From Catenovulum agarivorans YM01 (GTDB lineage: Bacteria > Pseudomonadota > Gammaproteobacteria > Enterobacterales > Alteromonadaceae), in NCBI RefSeq assembly GCF_000281085.1, contig NZ_JH767529.1, positions 1-64,000 of the forward strand: a stretch of 64,000 nucleotides of DNA, read 5' to 3'. Below, in pieces: positions 36,223 to 45,511 of the stretch; within the stretch, counting starts at the first letter, position 1; every line of letters begins with the position of its first letter. The position numbers and the translations under genes are program-made. Under the pieces are notes generated by a model. The model was given only the letters and a program-made list of their open reading frames with translations. It did not search any database and was not told the origin of the DNA.

Positions 36223-38420
36223 TAAGATTTTAACCGTGTTGCTTCGAAGATGCCTGGTAATTGGCTAACCTTTGATAATAACTTGGTTAAGCTGTCTACA
36301 TGCGGAACCGACATGTCTATATCAATTGCTGCTTCTTGTTTGCTTTCATCCGAATGGCTACGCACCCCCAATACATAAGCTTTTTCGTTGGCCAGAATGG
36401 TTGTGATATCACGCAATAGACCCGATCTATCTTCGGCAATAACCCGTACTGTTACACGATAACCCTGTGAATCTGAGCCACCCCATTCAACATCGACCGC
36501 TCGCTCAGGGTGTTGCTCTAACATTTGTGCAAGTTGATCACAATCGCTTCTATGTACCGACACACCTTTACCATGAGTAATATAACCAGAAACCACGTCG
36601 CCTTTTACTGGTTCACAGCATTTCGCCATATAAGTTAATAAGTTACCTACACCTTGCACTATTATGCCTTGGGCATTTGCTTCACGAGGCCGCGCGGCTT
36701 CAAGTTTGCTCAATAAACGTTCATCAATATCGTTTTTGGCTTTTTGCTGTTTACTTTGAATAAAGTTAATAATTTGGCTCGGGTTAACATCACCACCACC
36801 AACTGCTGCAAGCAAATCGTCTAAACTGTGCATGTTAAAACGGCTGATTGCAGGTTCGACATCAGTTAGCGTTAAACCTGAACGTTTTAATTCAGCTTCG
36901 AGTAATTCTCGACCTTCATGTAAATTCTTTTCTTTATCTTGCTGTTTAAACCAATGATGCGCTTTAGCGCGTGCCCGGCTCGACTTGAGATAACCTAAAC
37001 TTGGATTTAGCCAATCTCGTTTAGGGTTAGGTTCTTTACCTGTTAGAATTTCAATTTGATCGCCATTTTGTAAAACATAACTAAACGGCACAATACGACC
37101 AGATATTTTTGCGCCTATGCAGCAATGGCCAACATTACTGTGAATGTAATAAGCAAAATCTAAAGGTGTACTACCTTGTGGTAAGTCGACTACATCACCT
37201 TTAGGTGTGAAGACATACACCCTGTCTTCAAACACTTGGCTACGCAGCTCCTCGAGCATATCACCATTGCCGTTAACATCTTCTTGCCATTGTAGTAATT
37301 TACGTAACCAGTTTATTTTTTCTTGGTAACCGTCTTCTTTGCCATTGGCAGTGCCTTCTTTATAGCGCCAATGTGCGGCAACACCCAATTCTGACTCTTC
37401 ATGCATTTGATGGGTACGAATTTGCACCTCTACTGGCTTGCCTTTTGGACCTATAACAACAGTATGAATAGACTGATAGCCATTGGGTTTTGGTGCAGAA
37501 ATATAGTCATCAAACTCTTTTGAAAGTGGTCGCCATTTACTATGCACTATACCCATAGCTTGATAACAGTCTAATTTGCTGTCTAATAAAATACGGACAG
37601 CACGGATATCAAATAAGCGCTCAAAAGATAAATCTTTATTTTGCATCTTTTTATAGATGCTATAAATATGTTTAGGTCGACCAAACACTTCGCCTTTAAT
37701 GTTGTGTTCCGCTAACGCTTCACGCACTTCACGGACAAATTGGCGAATATAACTGGCTCTGTCTTTACGTTTTTCGTCCAACATACTGGCAATTTTCATA
37801 TACATTTCAGGATGTTGATAACGAAAACAATAATCCTCAATTTCCCACTTAATTTGACCTATACCTAACCTATTGGCTAACGGCGCATAAATGGTCGCAG
37901 CCTCTTTAGCTGCTAATACACGGGTTTCTTCATCAGCATTTTTGGCTAAGCGCAATTCGATAATACACACGGCTAATTTAATTACCACAGCGCGTACATC
38001 TTCCACCATGGCTAACAACATACGGCGAATATTGTCCACTTGTTCGGCTGACAATTCACCGCGTTTTTGGTGATGTAAAATACGGATAGCCGCCATTTGC
38101 TCAATACCATGAACTAGGTCATAGACGGTTTTTGAGAAGGTGGAAACAATGGCTTGTTCGCTAATGAGCTTGCGCTGCCAATAAGGATATAACATGGCAG
38201 CAACTAGCGTTTCGCCGTCCATGTTTAAAGTAGAGAGTATTTCAACCAGTTCACGTGAAATACTTAACATCAAAGGGCTAGGATCAAGCTCTTCTAATAA
38301 TGGGTAACAAGTTTCAACCGCGTGTTTGCGCGTTTCTTCAGAAAACTCAATCGAGTCTATCCATTCTGAAAACGCTAAAAATTTATTATCTTTATCGTGC
38401 GATTGCCGTACTGAAACCAT
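36222..38420 (-). CDS. relA: GTP pyrophosphokinase RelA
   Basis: This 732-residue ribosome-associated alarmone synthetase makes (p)ppGpp during amino-acid starvation. Domains in order: a degenerate N-terminal HD hydrolase region; the synthetase region (about 230-350) with EFDDYISAPKPNGYQSIH; the TGS domain (about 395-460, starting RVYVFTPKGDVVDL); helical and CC regions with MAKCCEPVKGD; and a C-terminal ACT domain. The EFDD sequence is the EXDD motif typical of monofunctional RelA rather than the RXKD of bifunctional Rel/SpoT. Length is close to that of E. coli RelA. It lies 11 bp after rlmD and overlaps mazG by one base. Confidence 0.97.
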   Translation of the reverse strand: MVSVRQSHDKDNKFLAFSEWIDSIEFSEETRKHAVETCYPLLEELDPSPLMLSISRELVEILSTLNMDGETLVAAMLYPYWQRKLISEQAIVSTFSKTVYDLVHGIEQMAAIRILHHQKRGELSAEQVDNIRRMLLAMVEDVRAVVIKLAVCIIELRLAKNADEETRVLAAKEAATIYAPLANRLGIGQIKWEIEDYCFRYQHPEMYMKIASMLDEKRKDRASYIRQFVREVREALAEHNIKGEVFGRPKHIYSIYKKMQNKDLSFERLFDIRAVRILLDSKLDCYQAMGIVHSKWRPLSKEFDDYISAPKPNGYQSIHTVVIGPKGKPVEVQIRTHQMHEESELGVAAHWRYKEGTANGKEDGYQEKINWLRKLLQWQEDVNGNGDMLEELRSQVFEDRVYVFTPKGDVVDLPQGSTPLDFAYYIHSNVGHCCIGAKISGRIVPFSYVLQNGDQIEILTGKEPNPKRDWLNPSLGYLKSSRARAKAHHWFKQQDKEKNLHEGRELLEAELKRSGLTLTDVEPAISRFNMHSLDDLLAAVGGGDVNPSQIINFIQSKQQKAKNDIDERLLSKLEAARPREANAQGIIVQGVGNLLTYMAKCCEPVKGDVVSGYITHGKGVSVHRSDCDQLAQMLEQHPERAVDVEWGGSDSQGYRVTVRVIAEDRSGLLRDITTILANEKAYVLGVRSHSDESKQEAAIDIDMSVPHVDSLTKLLSKVSQLPGIFEATRLKS

Positions 38421-38431
38421 AATAACTACCG

Positions 38432-39760
38432 TTAAACTCGTTTAAACAAAGCCATTGTTTCTACATGTGCTGTATGTGGAAACATGTCCACCAGAGCTAT
38501 TTTGTCGATTTGATAACCAGCATCATATAAAAATTGGCTGTCTCTCACCAGTGAATTTGCATCACAAGCAATATACAAAACTGAATCAGCTTGCCAGTTT
38601 TTTGCCTGTTGACATGCTAATACTGCGCCATCTCTGGAAGGATCGAGCAGAATTTTATCATAGTCCCCCCAATTAATCTGTTTAAGCTCTGTTTCGTCAG
38701 CTAAATTTTTTGCGATAAACTGGCAATTGTGAATTTGATTAAATTCTGCGTTTTGCTGCGCGCGAGCAACAGCAGATTCACTGCCTTCAAAACCGGAGAC
38801 AGAATGGGATACTTGGCTAATTGGCAAAGAGAAATTGCCACTGCCACTGAATAAATCGAGCACCTTGTCTTGAGATTGTACTGCTAACCAGTTAATTGCT
38901 TGTTCCACCATTTGCTGATTCATTTGATGATTAACTTGAATAAAATCAGCTAACTGAAAGTGCATGATTAGACCCATAATTGGGTAACTAAGTTCCCTTG
39001 TTGCACCATCTAAAGGCAAGGCGGGCATAGAACCAGTTTGCAAATAAAATACACAAGCATATTGCTGTGAAAATTGTTTTAATTGGTGTAAATCAGCTTG
39101 TGAAAAAGGCTCGGCAATACGCAGTAGAATAATTGATTGCTCGCTATTTTGATGAAGCTCAACATGTTGAATCTGTTTTTTATCAATCAGGCTATCAAGT
39201 TGGCCATGTAAAGCTGGTAGAATTTTTTCAAATGGTTGAGCCGCTAATAAACATTTATCAACCGCGACTAGCTTTTTACTGCGTTTTTGCCGCAAGCCGA
39301 TATGTAATTTATCTTGTTTACCTTCATACCAAGCAGCTAGACGCACTCTATTGCGATAATGCAGGTCGTCTGCTTGTAAGTTGCGTTGCCAAGGCAAGTT
39401 GTGCAATTTAACTTTGCTAAATAAACCTTCAACAAATGTTTGTTTAGCCGCTATTTGTGCTTGCGGCTGCATATGTTGCAACTGGCAACCACCACAAGTT
39501 TCCGCCCATTGGCACGGAGGGGTTTGCCTAGCTGTTGATTCAGTTAAACATTTAATACCCTGTGCTTGAATAAAGTATTTTTTGTCTTCAAGCACTTTAG
39601 CCTTCCATGTTTCGCCTGGCAAAGCACCTTCAACAAAACAGACTTTGCCTTGATGGCGGGCAACACCATGCCCTTGATGGTTAATACCATCAATAGTCAC
39701 TTCAATAGCTTTGGGTTGTTTAGTGTTTTTTTTATTTGACGCGGAGAAAAGTTTAACCAT
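38432..39760 (-). CDS. rlmD: 23S rRNA (uracil-1939-C5)-methyltransferase RlmD
   Basis: This 442-residue enzyme methylates U1939 of 23S rRNA with SAM. An N-terminal TRAM domain (about 18-75, GINHQGHGVARHQGKVCFVEGALPG in pieces) is followed by iron-sulfur ligands in PPCQWAETCGGCQL and KCLLA. The methyltransferase part has DLFSGSGNFSLP (SAM loop), LLDPSRDGA and IACDANSLVRD, whose Cys is the nucleophile. Length is normal. It is the first gene of the rlmD-relA-mazG operon, an arrangement common in gammaproteobacteria. Confidence 0.96.
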   Translation of the reverse strand: MVKLFSASNKKNTKQPKAIEVTIDGINHQGHGVARHQGKVCFVEGALPGETWKAKVLEDKKYFIQAQGIKCLTESTARQTPPCQWAETCGGCQLQHMQPQAQIAAKQTFVEGLFSKVKLHNLPWQRNLQADDLHYRNRVRLAAWYEGKQDKLHIGLRQKRSKKLVAVDKCLLAAQPFEKILPALHGQLDSLIDKKQIQHVELHQNSEQSIILLRIAEPFSQADLHQLKQFSQQYACVFYLQTGSMPALPLDGATRELSYPIMGLIMHFQLADFIQVNHQMNQQMVEQAINWLAVQSQDKVLDLFSGSGNFSLPISQVSHSVSGFEGSESAVARAQQNAEFNQIHNCQFIAKNLADETELKQINWGDYDKILLDPSRDGAVLACQQAKNWQADSVLYIACDANSLVRDSQFLYDAGYQIDKIALVDMFPHTAHVETMALFKRV

Positions 39761-39953
39761 AAGAAATAAGCAGCAAACTGATATTGTTTTTTAACCGTGG
39801 AATTAGCTATCAGTATACACGCAAATGGTTGCATTCAACTTGATTTTTGGTCGTTGGCAAATGTTTAAGTAAAGCATGTGCAATCAAATTCAATTAATGG
39901 CATAGTAGCGCCCGCCTGCAATGTATTTAATATTCAATGGATTAGAAAATTAT

Positions 39954-40694
39954 ATGAACCACAAGTGTTTTTCCCTAACGATCGTAAGTCTATTAGCCCT
40001 AACCTATAGCTTATCCGGCTGCCAAAGTACTATGAATTTGAGTCCAAAAGACAACTCAGCTAAGTCTTTTGTTGTTGGTGCTGACAAGCGCATTACCAAT
40101 CGCCTTAGTATAAAAGGGGAATACTCAAAACTTTTAGGTAATGATCAACAAGTATTTGGCGGCACACGCCCAGAGGCTATTCAGATTGACGGCGAGCGTT
40201 TTGTTGGCGACCCCGACACGCCATTAAATGTCGGGTATGAATTTGATATTAAGACTGCTAATTTAGAAGTAGGAATTGAACTCGTTCAAACACGATTTTA
40301 TACACTAAAACTATCGCCTGGCTTGTCTTATTTTAAATTTGATTTAGATACGCAAGTAGACAATAAAGTACTTAACATTGTTGATAGTGACTTTGGCCTA
40401 GGCACCAAAGTAACCCATCAATTCAATCTCAATGAACATTTCACTGTAAATTTAGGTGTATCGGTTTATAGACACCTAAATTCAGGTGATCTACTAAAGG
40501 CTTTTCAAGAAATAGCCTATGTAGTCAATGACAATTGGCAAGTGACTTTAGGTTACAGATTATTGGATTTAGAAGATAGCGGCAGTAGCAACAATGACAG
40601 TTGTACACCCAATAATGCAGCAAGAGTTTGCCAAGACTCCGAAATTTCATTCGAAACAACAGGCTTTGCATTAGCTGTACAATACAGCTTTTAA
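39954..40694 (+). CDS. Lipoprotein with outer-membrane beta-barrel-like sequence
   Basis: I choose ATG 39954 because the signal peptide starts there (NHKCFSLTIVSLLALTYSLSGC); the frame opens 11 codons earlier. The 246-residue product has a lipobox SLSGC and then alternating short strands with aromatic ends (RLSIKGEYSKLLG, VGYEFDIK, YTLKLSPGLSYFKF, WQVTLGYRLLDLED). It finishes with ALAVQYSF, a C-terminal Phe typical of outer-membrane barrels. A lipobox plus a barrel end is unusual, so the Cys may not be lipidated. A disulfide loop CTPNNAARVC lies near 225. The function is unknown. It converges with pdsS, 7 bp away. Confidence 0.7.
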   Translation: MNHKCFSLTIVSLLALTYSLSGCQSTMNLSPKDNSAKSFVVGADKRITNRLSIKGEYSKLLGNDQQVFGGTRPEAIQIDGERFVGDPDTPLNVGYEFDIKTANLEVGIELVQTRFYTLKLSPGLSYFKFDLDTQVDNKVLNIVDSDFGLGTKVTHQFNLNEHFTVNLGVSVYRHLNSGDLLKAFQEIAYVVNDNWQVTLGYRLLDLEDSGSSNNDSCTPNNAARVCQDSEISFETTGFALAVQYSF

Positions 40695-40701
40695 CACAAA
40701 A

Positions 40702-42885
40702 TTATTCGCTCACCTTCATCATAAACTCAATAACCACACCTTGGTGTGGTTGGTGTTGGTTGTAGGCGCTAATTTGACCATGGTGAAACTGGCTGACTAA
40801 TCTTGCAATATACAAACCCAAACCTAGGTGGGTTTGTTGGCTATCGCTGTCGCGCACCGATACCATAGAGTTAAATAAGTTAGCCGCCATTTGCTCTGGC
40901 AATAATGGCCCTTGGTTAAAAATGCTTAACACTAGCTGTTTTTTATCTCGGACTAATTTTATTTCTATTTCACTATTAGGATTGGCAAAATCTATTGCAT
41001 TGGCGAGTATTTTTTCGAGCATTTGTACAATTAAATCCGGACTACCTATAACTTGGTAATCACTCGGCATTTCAATTAACTTAAACTGCTGATTTGGGAA
41101 AGTTTGCTGATGTGCCATCACACAACCTTGCACCACAGCGGCAAAATCAAATGGTTCTTTTTGCGCTAAATAATGTGAATGCTGAATAGCTTGTTCAAGC
41201 CGAGTTGCTTCTGTCATAGCGGCTAACATGCTGTTCAACCTTTGCATACCTTGCTCAGCACGTTGAAAAAATTCATTGTCTTTAAGCTGAGTTTGTTCAA
41301 CTTTTAACGCCTCTAAACTAGAAGCTATAATGGCAATCGGCGTTTTAAATTCGTGCGACATACGCGACGACATGCTTTCTAAATACCTATTGTATTGGCT
41401 AAGCCTTTCGACCAAATCACTAACAGAGCGCGACAAGTCACCTATTTCATCGAACTGCTTTTCCGGTTTAACTTTGGTCAAGATGCGCCCTTGGGCATCT
41501 ACCGCCAAACCCAGTTGTTTTTTAAGGTTTTGAATACGCCCAGATATACGCAAAGCGAATAATAGAAAAATGCAACTGCCCACCAATAACAACAGCACCA
41601 TTTGATTAAACAGGTTTTGCAAACTTTGGTTACGCAAAGTGCGTATGCCGTGGGTGGTTTCTTCAATAACGACAGCGCCTAATACTTGGCCATCAATATA
41701 AATAGGGTGGGCGGCCGATAAAATCACTGCGGCTTTATCCGGGGTTAACCGCCAAGCTGTATCTGCTTTACCAATGAGTGCGTGTTTAAGTGCTTGGTCG
41801 TCAATTTTGACTGCGTCTTTTAGCTGATCAATAAAGTGTTTTGATGGGTGAGTTAACACAGCGTCGTAAACAGGCTGCAACAGAGATTGCATCTGCTGCA
41901 AAAATTTAGCCGAGGTATTGCTGGTTTGGTAAGTAGAAGTTGCTTGCTGAATATCGCCACTGCGCGCCAATACTCGACCGTGTTTATCTACCACCCAAAT
42001 ACGTGAATTGTGATAACTTAACCCTTTGATAATCGCATCTATCTCAGGAGATGGCACCAATATAGTACCGAGTTCGTCTGCATTACCGATTGCACCAACC
42101 AGCTCGCGCGAGTGCACATCATCAACATCAAATATGGCAAAACCTACTTTGGCGCCAACCCAACTAATAGGTAACCTCAATTCTAAATCATAACCTTGGG
42201 TCGTATTGCGCCAATACCCTTGCACTTGTTTTTCCGGCAGCTCAGCACGGTTATTTTCATCGACAGCAAAAGCATTGACCCATTGGCCTGTTTGCAGATT
42301 TAGTTGGCTAGTATTGCTCGCAGCAAAAATATATCTTTGTAAACCTGTGTCAGGTTTTAAAATGGATATTTGTAAATAGTCGTTTTTATCGACCGCATAA
42401 CTGTTGTTTGGCCTGAGCACCACAACATCATCCTTGACTGATATAGCTAGATATAAATGTTGCTGATACTGCCCCACTTTTTGGCTAAAACTGAGTGATG
42501 AAATTTGCGTGTCGGAAAATGCGGCTAATCTATGTGCGTGATCATAGTTTTGTTGATATTTATCTAAACTCGCCCATTCGTTCAATTGTCCGTCTAACTT
42601 TACCGGAGCTGACAAAGCATAAGCATATAAGTCTCGAGTTGGGATAACTTGTTGTTGGTAGGCGGCTGATTGGTCAAACAATGCAGGACGTTCATGCAAA
42701 GCGGTTGCAACCGCTTTAGCTGTACCCAACATAGTTTGCTCTTGCCCTGCACGTAAAAAATTCTCCATTTCCGAGACATATTGATATCCCAGCAATGGCA
42801 GCAACAACATGCTGCTAGATAACAGCAGTAGTTTGCTTTTTAACGAAAAGAGTTTTTTTAATAACCTCAACTTTAAAGTTTCCAA
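40702..42885 (-). CDS. pdsS: Dedicated sortase system histidine kinase PdsS
   Basis: This 727-residue membrane histidine kinase closely fits the proteobacterial dedicated sortase system kinase family. The N-terminal region has a TM helix (about 18-38), then MENFLRAGQEQTMLGTAKAVATALHERPALFD in pieces, and a carbohydrate-binding family 9-like sensor (about 95-265, LDGQLNEWASL to FDVDD). A second TM helix (about 430) and a HAMP-like segment follow. The HisKA motif is MSHEFKTPIAII, and the HATPase shows LANAIDFAN, with GLGLYIARLV as the G2 box. It overlaps the upstream pdsR gene by 13 bp. The signal is unknown; the sugar-binding fold suggests a glycan or envelope cue. Confidence 0.88.
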   Translation of the reverse strand: METLKLRLLKKLFSLKSKLLLLSSSMLLLPLLGYQYVSEMENFLRAGQEQTMLGTAKAVATALHERPALFDQSAAYQQQVIPTRDLYAYALSAPVKLDGQLNEWASLDKYQQNYDHAHRLAAFSDTQISSLSFSQKVGQYQQHLYLAISVKDDVVVLRPNNSYAVDKNDYLQISILKPDTGLQRYIFAASNTSQLNLQTGQWVNAFAVDENNRAELPEKQVQGYWRNTTQGYDLELRLPISWVGAKVGFAIFDVDDVHSRELVGAIGNADELGTILVPSPEIDAIIKGLSYHNSRIWVVDKHGRVLARSGDIQQATSTYQTSNTSAKFLQQMQSLLQPVYDAVLTHPSKHFIDQLKDAVKIDDQALKHALIGKADTAWRLTPDKAAVILSAAHPIYIDGQVLGAVVIEETTHGIRTLRNQSLQNLFNQMVLLLLVGSCIFLLFALRISGRIQNLKKQLGLAVDAQGRILTKVKPEKQFDEIGDLSRSVSDLVERLSQYNRYLESMSSRMSHEFKTPIAIIASSLEALKVEQTQLKDNEFFQRAEQGMQRLNSMLAAMTEATRLEQAIQHSHYLAQKEPFDFAAVVQGCVMAHQQTFPNQQFKLIEMPSDYQVIGSPDLIVQMLEKILANAIDFANPNSEIEIKLVRDKKQLVLSIFNQGPLLPEQMAANLFNSMVSVRDSDSQQTHLGLGLYIARLVSQFHHGQISAYNQHQPHQGVVIEFMMKVSE

Positions 42886-43574
42886 CGGTAACCCATGCCA
42901 TAGACGGTTTCTATATGTTGAAATTGAGCATCGAGCTGTTCAAACTTACGCCGTATACGTTTGATATGCGAGGTTATGGTTGTATCGTCTACCACCATGT
43001 GCGCATCTTGCATTAGTTGGCTACGATTACGCACATGTCCTGGGTGTTTAACCAAACTATGTAACATCCAGAACTCAGTAACAGTTAGCTCAAGCATAGT
43101 GTTCTGCCAGCTGACTTGCATTTTGTCTAAATCAATATTCAAGTCACCTAATTCTATACCTTTATTTTGTTGCTGTTCAAAAGATTGATTAAGCGCCTGC
43201 ATACGTCTAAACAAAGCGTTAATACGCGCAGTTAAGTGCACTAAACTTATATTTTTATTTAAATAATCATCCGCCCCTATACGCAAACCAGTAATTGTAT
43301 CTATATCAGAATCACGCGCAGTTAAAAACATAATCGCCACTTGTTGAGAGCGGTTACGCAACCATTGGCACAAGGCAAAACCACCTTCGTATTCGTCTTT
43401 TAGACCTATATCAATAATGGCTAACTGTGGCATTTTGTCGGCTAAACCTTTTTCAGCTGCCGGACGGTCAGCATAACAATCCACTAAATAACCATGTTGG
43501 CGCAACAAACTGGCGTAGTTGTCTCGCAGCGCTGCTTCATCCTCAATTATCGCAATATGTTTTTTAACTGACAT
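42873..43574 (-). CDS. pdsR: Dedicated sortase system response regulator PdsR
   Basis: This 233-residue OmpR/PhoB-type regulator has an N-terminal receiver with acidic E11/D12, phosphoacceptor D55 in LAIIDIGLKDE, the conserved Thr in FLTARDSD and a Lys-like position near NKN. Its C-terminal winged helix has LTVTEFWMLHSLVKHPGHV and TITSHIKRIRRKF. Several stretches are characteristic of the Pds regulator family. The stop overlaps the pdsS start. In related genomes the pair sits divergent from pdsO, a sortase and its substrate; here pdsO is present at 43805 but not the other two. Confidence 0.9.
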   Translation of the reverse strand: MSVKKHIAIIEDEAALRDNYASLLRQHGYLVDCYADRPAAEKGLADKMPQLAIIDIGLKDEYEGGFALCQWLRNRSQQVAIMFLTARDSDIDTITGLRIGADDYLNKNISLVHLTARINALFRRMQALNQSFEQQQNKGIELGDLNIDLDKMQVSWQNTMLELTVTEFWMLHSLVKHPGHVRNRSQLMQDAHMVVDDTTITSHIKRIRRKFEQLDAQFQHIETVYGMGYRWKL

Positions 43575-43804
43575 GCTATGCCTATAACTAGCTTTGTTTT
43601 TGATGTTTTAACAGCAATATACCCTATGCAATTGCTGAAACAAGCTCGCGTGCACAATTGCCATATTGTTGCCACAATTGTTCAGCAGATTGCCATTTGT
43701 GACCGACCAGAAAAACAGATTGTTTGTGTTTAATAGATTCCAGATACAGGAGAGCTTGGTCCCTGTGTTTTAATTTTTAACATCTATGAGTCTGGAGAAA
43801 CACA

Positions 43805-44572
43805 ATGAAATTTTTTAAACCTTCTATTTTAGCTTTATCTTTAATTACAGTTACTTCGACCGCAGCTGCTAACGACACTTTTGAGCAGTGGCAAAATCAA
43901 TTTAAACAAAAAGTTGAACATGCACAGGAGAAAATGGCCGAGCCGGAAAACATTGGTTTGTTGTCGGGCGGTAGCTTAGGGTTAATGACAGGCGGGCCAC
44001 TTGGCGCTGTTGTTGGCGCGGTTATCGGCGGTTTAATTGGTCATAGCCATGAGCAACAAACAGAAATAGAGCAAATTAGTTTAGTCAGCGCAGATCATCA
44101 ACAAAAAGCAGCGCAATTAAGCCAACATTTGCAGCAACAACAGCGCCAGCAGCAAATTCAATTGCAACAGGTATCACAACAAATTGATATGTTGGCCACA
44201 CCATTCACCCAAGGACGCAGTTTAAATTTAACCATTTTGTTTAAAACCGGTTCAAGTGAATTAACCGAAGATTATCGTCAACAGTTAGTGGGAATTAGCC
44301 GTTTATTAACCGCCATGCCTGATTTACAAATTCAGCTAACTGGTTTTGCCGACCAAAGAGGTGGCGCAAATTATAATCGCCAGTTATCGAATAAACGCGC
44401 TGAAACCGTCGCGGTGTTTTTGCAAAAAATGGGCATAGATGAACAACGCATTAGTTTTACCGCACAGGGGGAACAAGCACATTTACAAGACGACTTGGAG
44501 AGTAACTTTTTTCAGCGAAAAGTGGATATCACCATCGCTAAAAGCCCAGCCCAAGTTGTTATGGTTCAGTAG
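43805..44572 (+). CDS. pdsO: Sortase-system OmpA-like protein PdsO
   Basis: This 255-residue periplasmic/envelope protein has a signal peptide (about 1-22, ending AAAND) and a glycine-zipper hydrophobic segment (about 50-78, GGSLGLMTGGPLGAVVGAV). A Gln-rich coiled coil (about 95-125) and an OmpA-C peptidoglycan-binding domain (about 140-245) follow, with LFKTGSSELTEDYRQQL, GFADQRGGANYNRQLSNKRAE and a closing Arg-Lys-Val strand. This layout matches PdsO. GGAG upstream of the ATG is a good ribosome-binding site. It is divergent from pdsR/pdsS. Downstream, where substrate and sortase genes would be expected, are repeats and a RAYT gene. Confidence 0.87.
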   Translation: MKFFKPSILALSLITVTSTAAANDTFEQWQNQFKQKVEHAQEKMAEPENIGLLSGGSLGLMTGGPLGAVVGAVIGGLIGHSHEQQTEIEQISLVSADHQQKAAQLSQHLQQQQRQQQIQLQQVSQQIDMLATPFTQGRSLNLTILFKTGSSELTEDYRQQLVGISRLLTAMPDLQIQLTGFADQRGGANYNRQLSNKRAETVAVFLQKMGIDEQRISFTAQGEQAHLQDDLESNFFQRKVDITIAKSPAQVVMVQ

Positions 44573-44654
44573 TCGGGAGTTTTTTATGTAGTTTAGGGGC
44601 AGTGTCTTGTGTTGCAGTTTTGATGATAAGTCGCGGCTAGAATGGTGTAAAGCA

Positions 44655-44682
44655 AGCGTACTCGAAGCATAACTTTCTAAAA
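44655..44682 (-). repeat. Fragment of the structured intergenic repeat
   Basis: CTCGAAGCATAACTTTCTAAAAAC closely matches the reverse complement of the 3' arm of the copy at 44762. Only this arm is present, just before a REP sequence. Confidence 0.45.
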
Positions 44683-44685
44683 ACA

Positions 44686-44720
44686 ATTGTTGGGATTCAC
44701 TTCGTTCGTCCCAACCTACA
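44686..44720 (-). repeat. REP sequence 1 (RAYT-associated)
   Basis: On the minus strand it reads GTAGGTTGGGACGAACGAAG, then TGAATCCCAACAA: a GTAG tetranucleotide followed by a TTGGGA/TCCCAA hairpin, the usual form of REP sequences. Near-identical to the copy at 45473, which overlaps the 5' side of the RAYT gene. Confidence 0.7.
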
Positions 44721-44761
44721 TCAGACGTTCAATTAACCCAGCAATATCAATGCAAAACAAA

Positions 44762-44873
44762 AGTAGACGAGAATGCTGATTTTCTAAAACTTCACAAGAT
44801 AGGGATTTCTTGTGCGAGCGACCACGGACGGTGTACAGCGTTTTTAGAAAATTATGCTTCTCGGCTGCTTGTT
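44762..44873 (+). repeat. Structured intergenic repeat, copy 3
   Basis: A full copy with diverged arms (AGTAGACGAGAATGC with GCTTCTCGGCTGCTT). The core hairpin is ACAAGATAGGGATTTCTTGT. Relative to copies 1 and 2, A-to-C and T-to-G changes occur at paired positions, preserving the stem. It lies between two REP sequences. Confidence 0.7.
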
Positions 44874-44916
44874 AGCACTTACTCAAAGCGCCTAATTGCA
44901 ACATATAGCAATAAAC

Positions 44917-44948
44917 TTGTTGGAACCAACGCAGTGAATCCCAACAAA
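44917..44948 (+). repeat. REP sequence 2 (RAYT-associated)
   Basis: TTGTTGGAACCAACGCAGTG followed by AATCCCAACAA matches the REP at 44686 in opposite orientation, with a diverged hairpin arm. It directly precedes the 3' end of the minus-strand RAYT gene. Confidence 0.6.
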
Positions 44949-45443
44949 TCAACATCCCCAATTTTCATTCACCCAACCTAATTTAATATACTTGTGAATA
45001 CTCGAATAAGGCCAATCGGCTGGTGACGACACATAACCATGCTTTACGGGGTTGTTATGGATATATGCAACATGCTTTTGTAAATCGTCTTCACCGCGAA
45101 TTAAATGTTCCCAATAACGTCGTTGCCAAACCCCACGTTCACCTTTTTTCATTCGGCTTTGGCTGATTGATTCACCTTTTTCAATATACTGAGAAAAATT
45201 AACTTTGAGTTGACGCCACCTTTGAGCAAAGTCACTATCATCCTCAGGTAATTGCCATATCACATGCATATGGTCGGGCAACACTTCAGCTGCGATTGTT
45301 TTGACGGGTCTAGTAACAATCATTTTTCGATAGCTAGATCGCAATAATTGAATATTGTCCGTTAACAAGGATTTATCGCGGTCAGCTAAATTTACAGTGA
45401 AAAAATAGCACCCGCCTTGGACAAAATGTCGTCGATAATGCAT
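44949..45443 (-). CDS. REP-associated tyrosine transposase (RAYT)
   Basis: I start at ATG 45443, preceded by AAAAAGGA as ribosome-binding site; the frame opens earlier inside a REP sequence. The 164-residue protein is a Y1-type (IS200/IS605-like) single-strand transposase. It shows the metal-binding HUH motif VLPDHMHVIW (H58, H60) and the catalytic helix HVAYIHNNPVKHG with Tyr127. VWQRRYWEHLIRGEDDL is a family hallmark. Such proteins mobilise REP sequences and are usually single-copy and domesticated. REPs at 44686, 44917 and 45473 bracket the gene. Confidence 0.92.
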   Translation of the reverse strand: MHYRRHFVQGGCYFFTVNLADRDKSLLTDNIQLLRSSYRKMIVTRPVKTIAAEVLPDHMHVIWQLPEDDSDFAQRWRQLKVNFSQYIEKGESISQSRMKKGERGVWQRRYWEHLIRGEDDLQKHVAYIHNNPVKHGYVSSPADWPYSSIHKYIKLGWVNENWGC

Positions 45444-45472
45444 TGTAAAATTCCTTTTTAGTTTATCCATTG

Positions 45473-45508
45473 CATTGTTGGGATTCACTCCGTTCGTCCC
45501 AACCTACA
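45473..45508 (-). repeat. REP sequence 3 (RAYT-associated)
   Basis: On the minus strand it reads GTAGGTTGGGACGAACGGAG, then TGAATCCCAACAA, differing from REP 1 at one position in the loop. It lies immediately upstream of the RAYT ribosome-binding site and 4 bp past the stop of the giant lipoprotein gene. Confidence 0.72.
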
Positions 45509-45511
45509 CAC

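Noticed and set aside
40702-43574. Generic envelope-stress or BarA-like two-component pair
   Set aside because: The family-specific stretches of both proteins, the CBM9-like sensor and the divergent pdsO fit the Pds system better.
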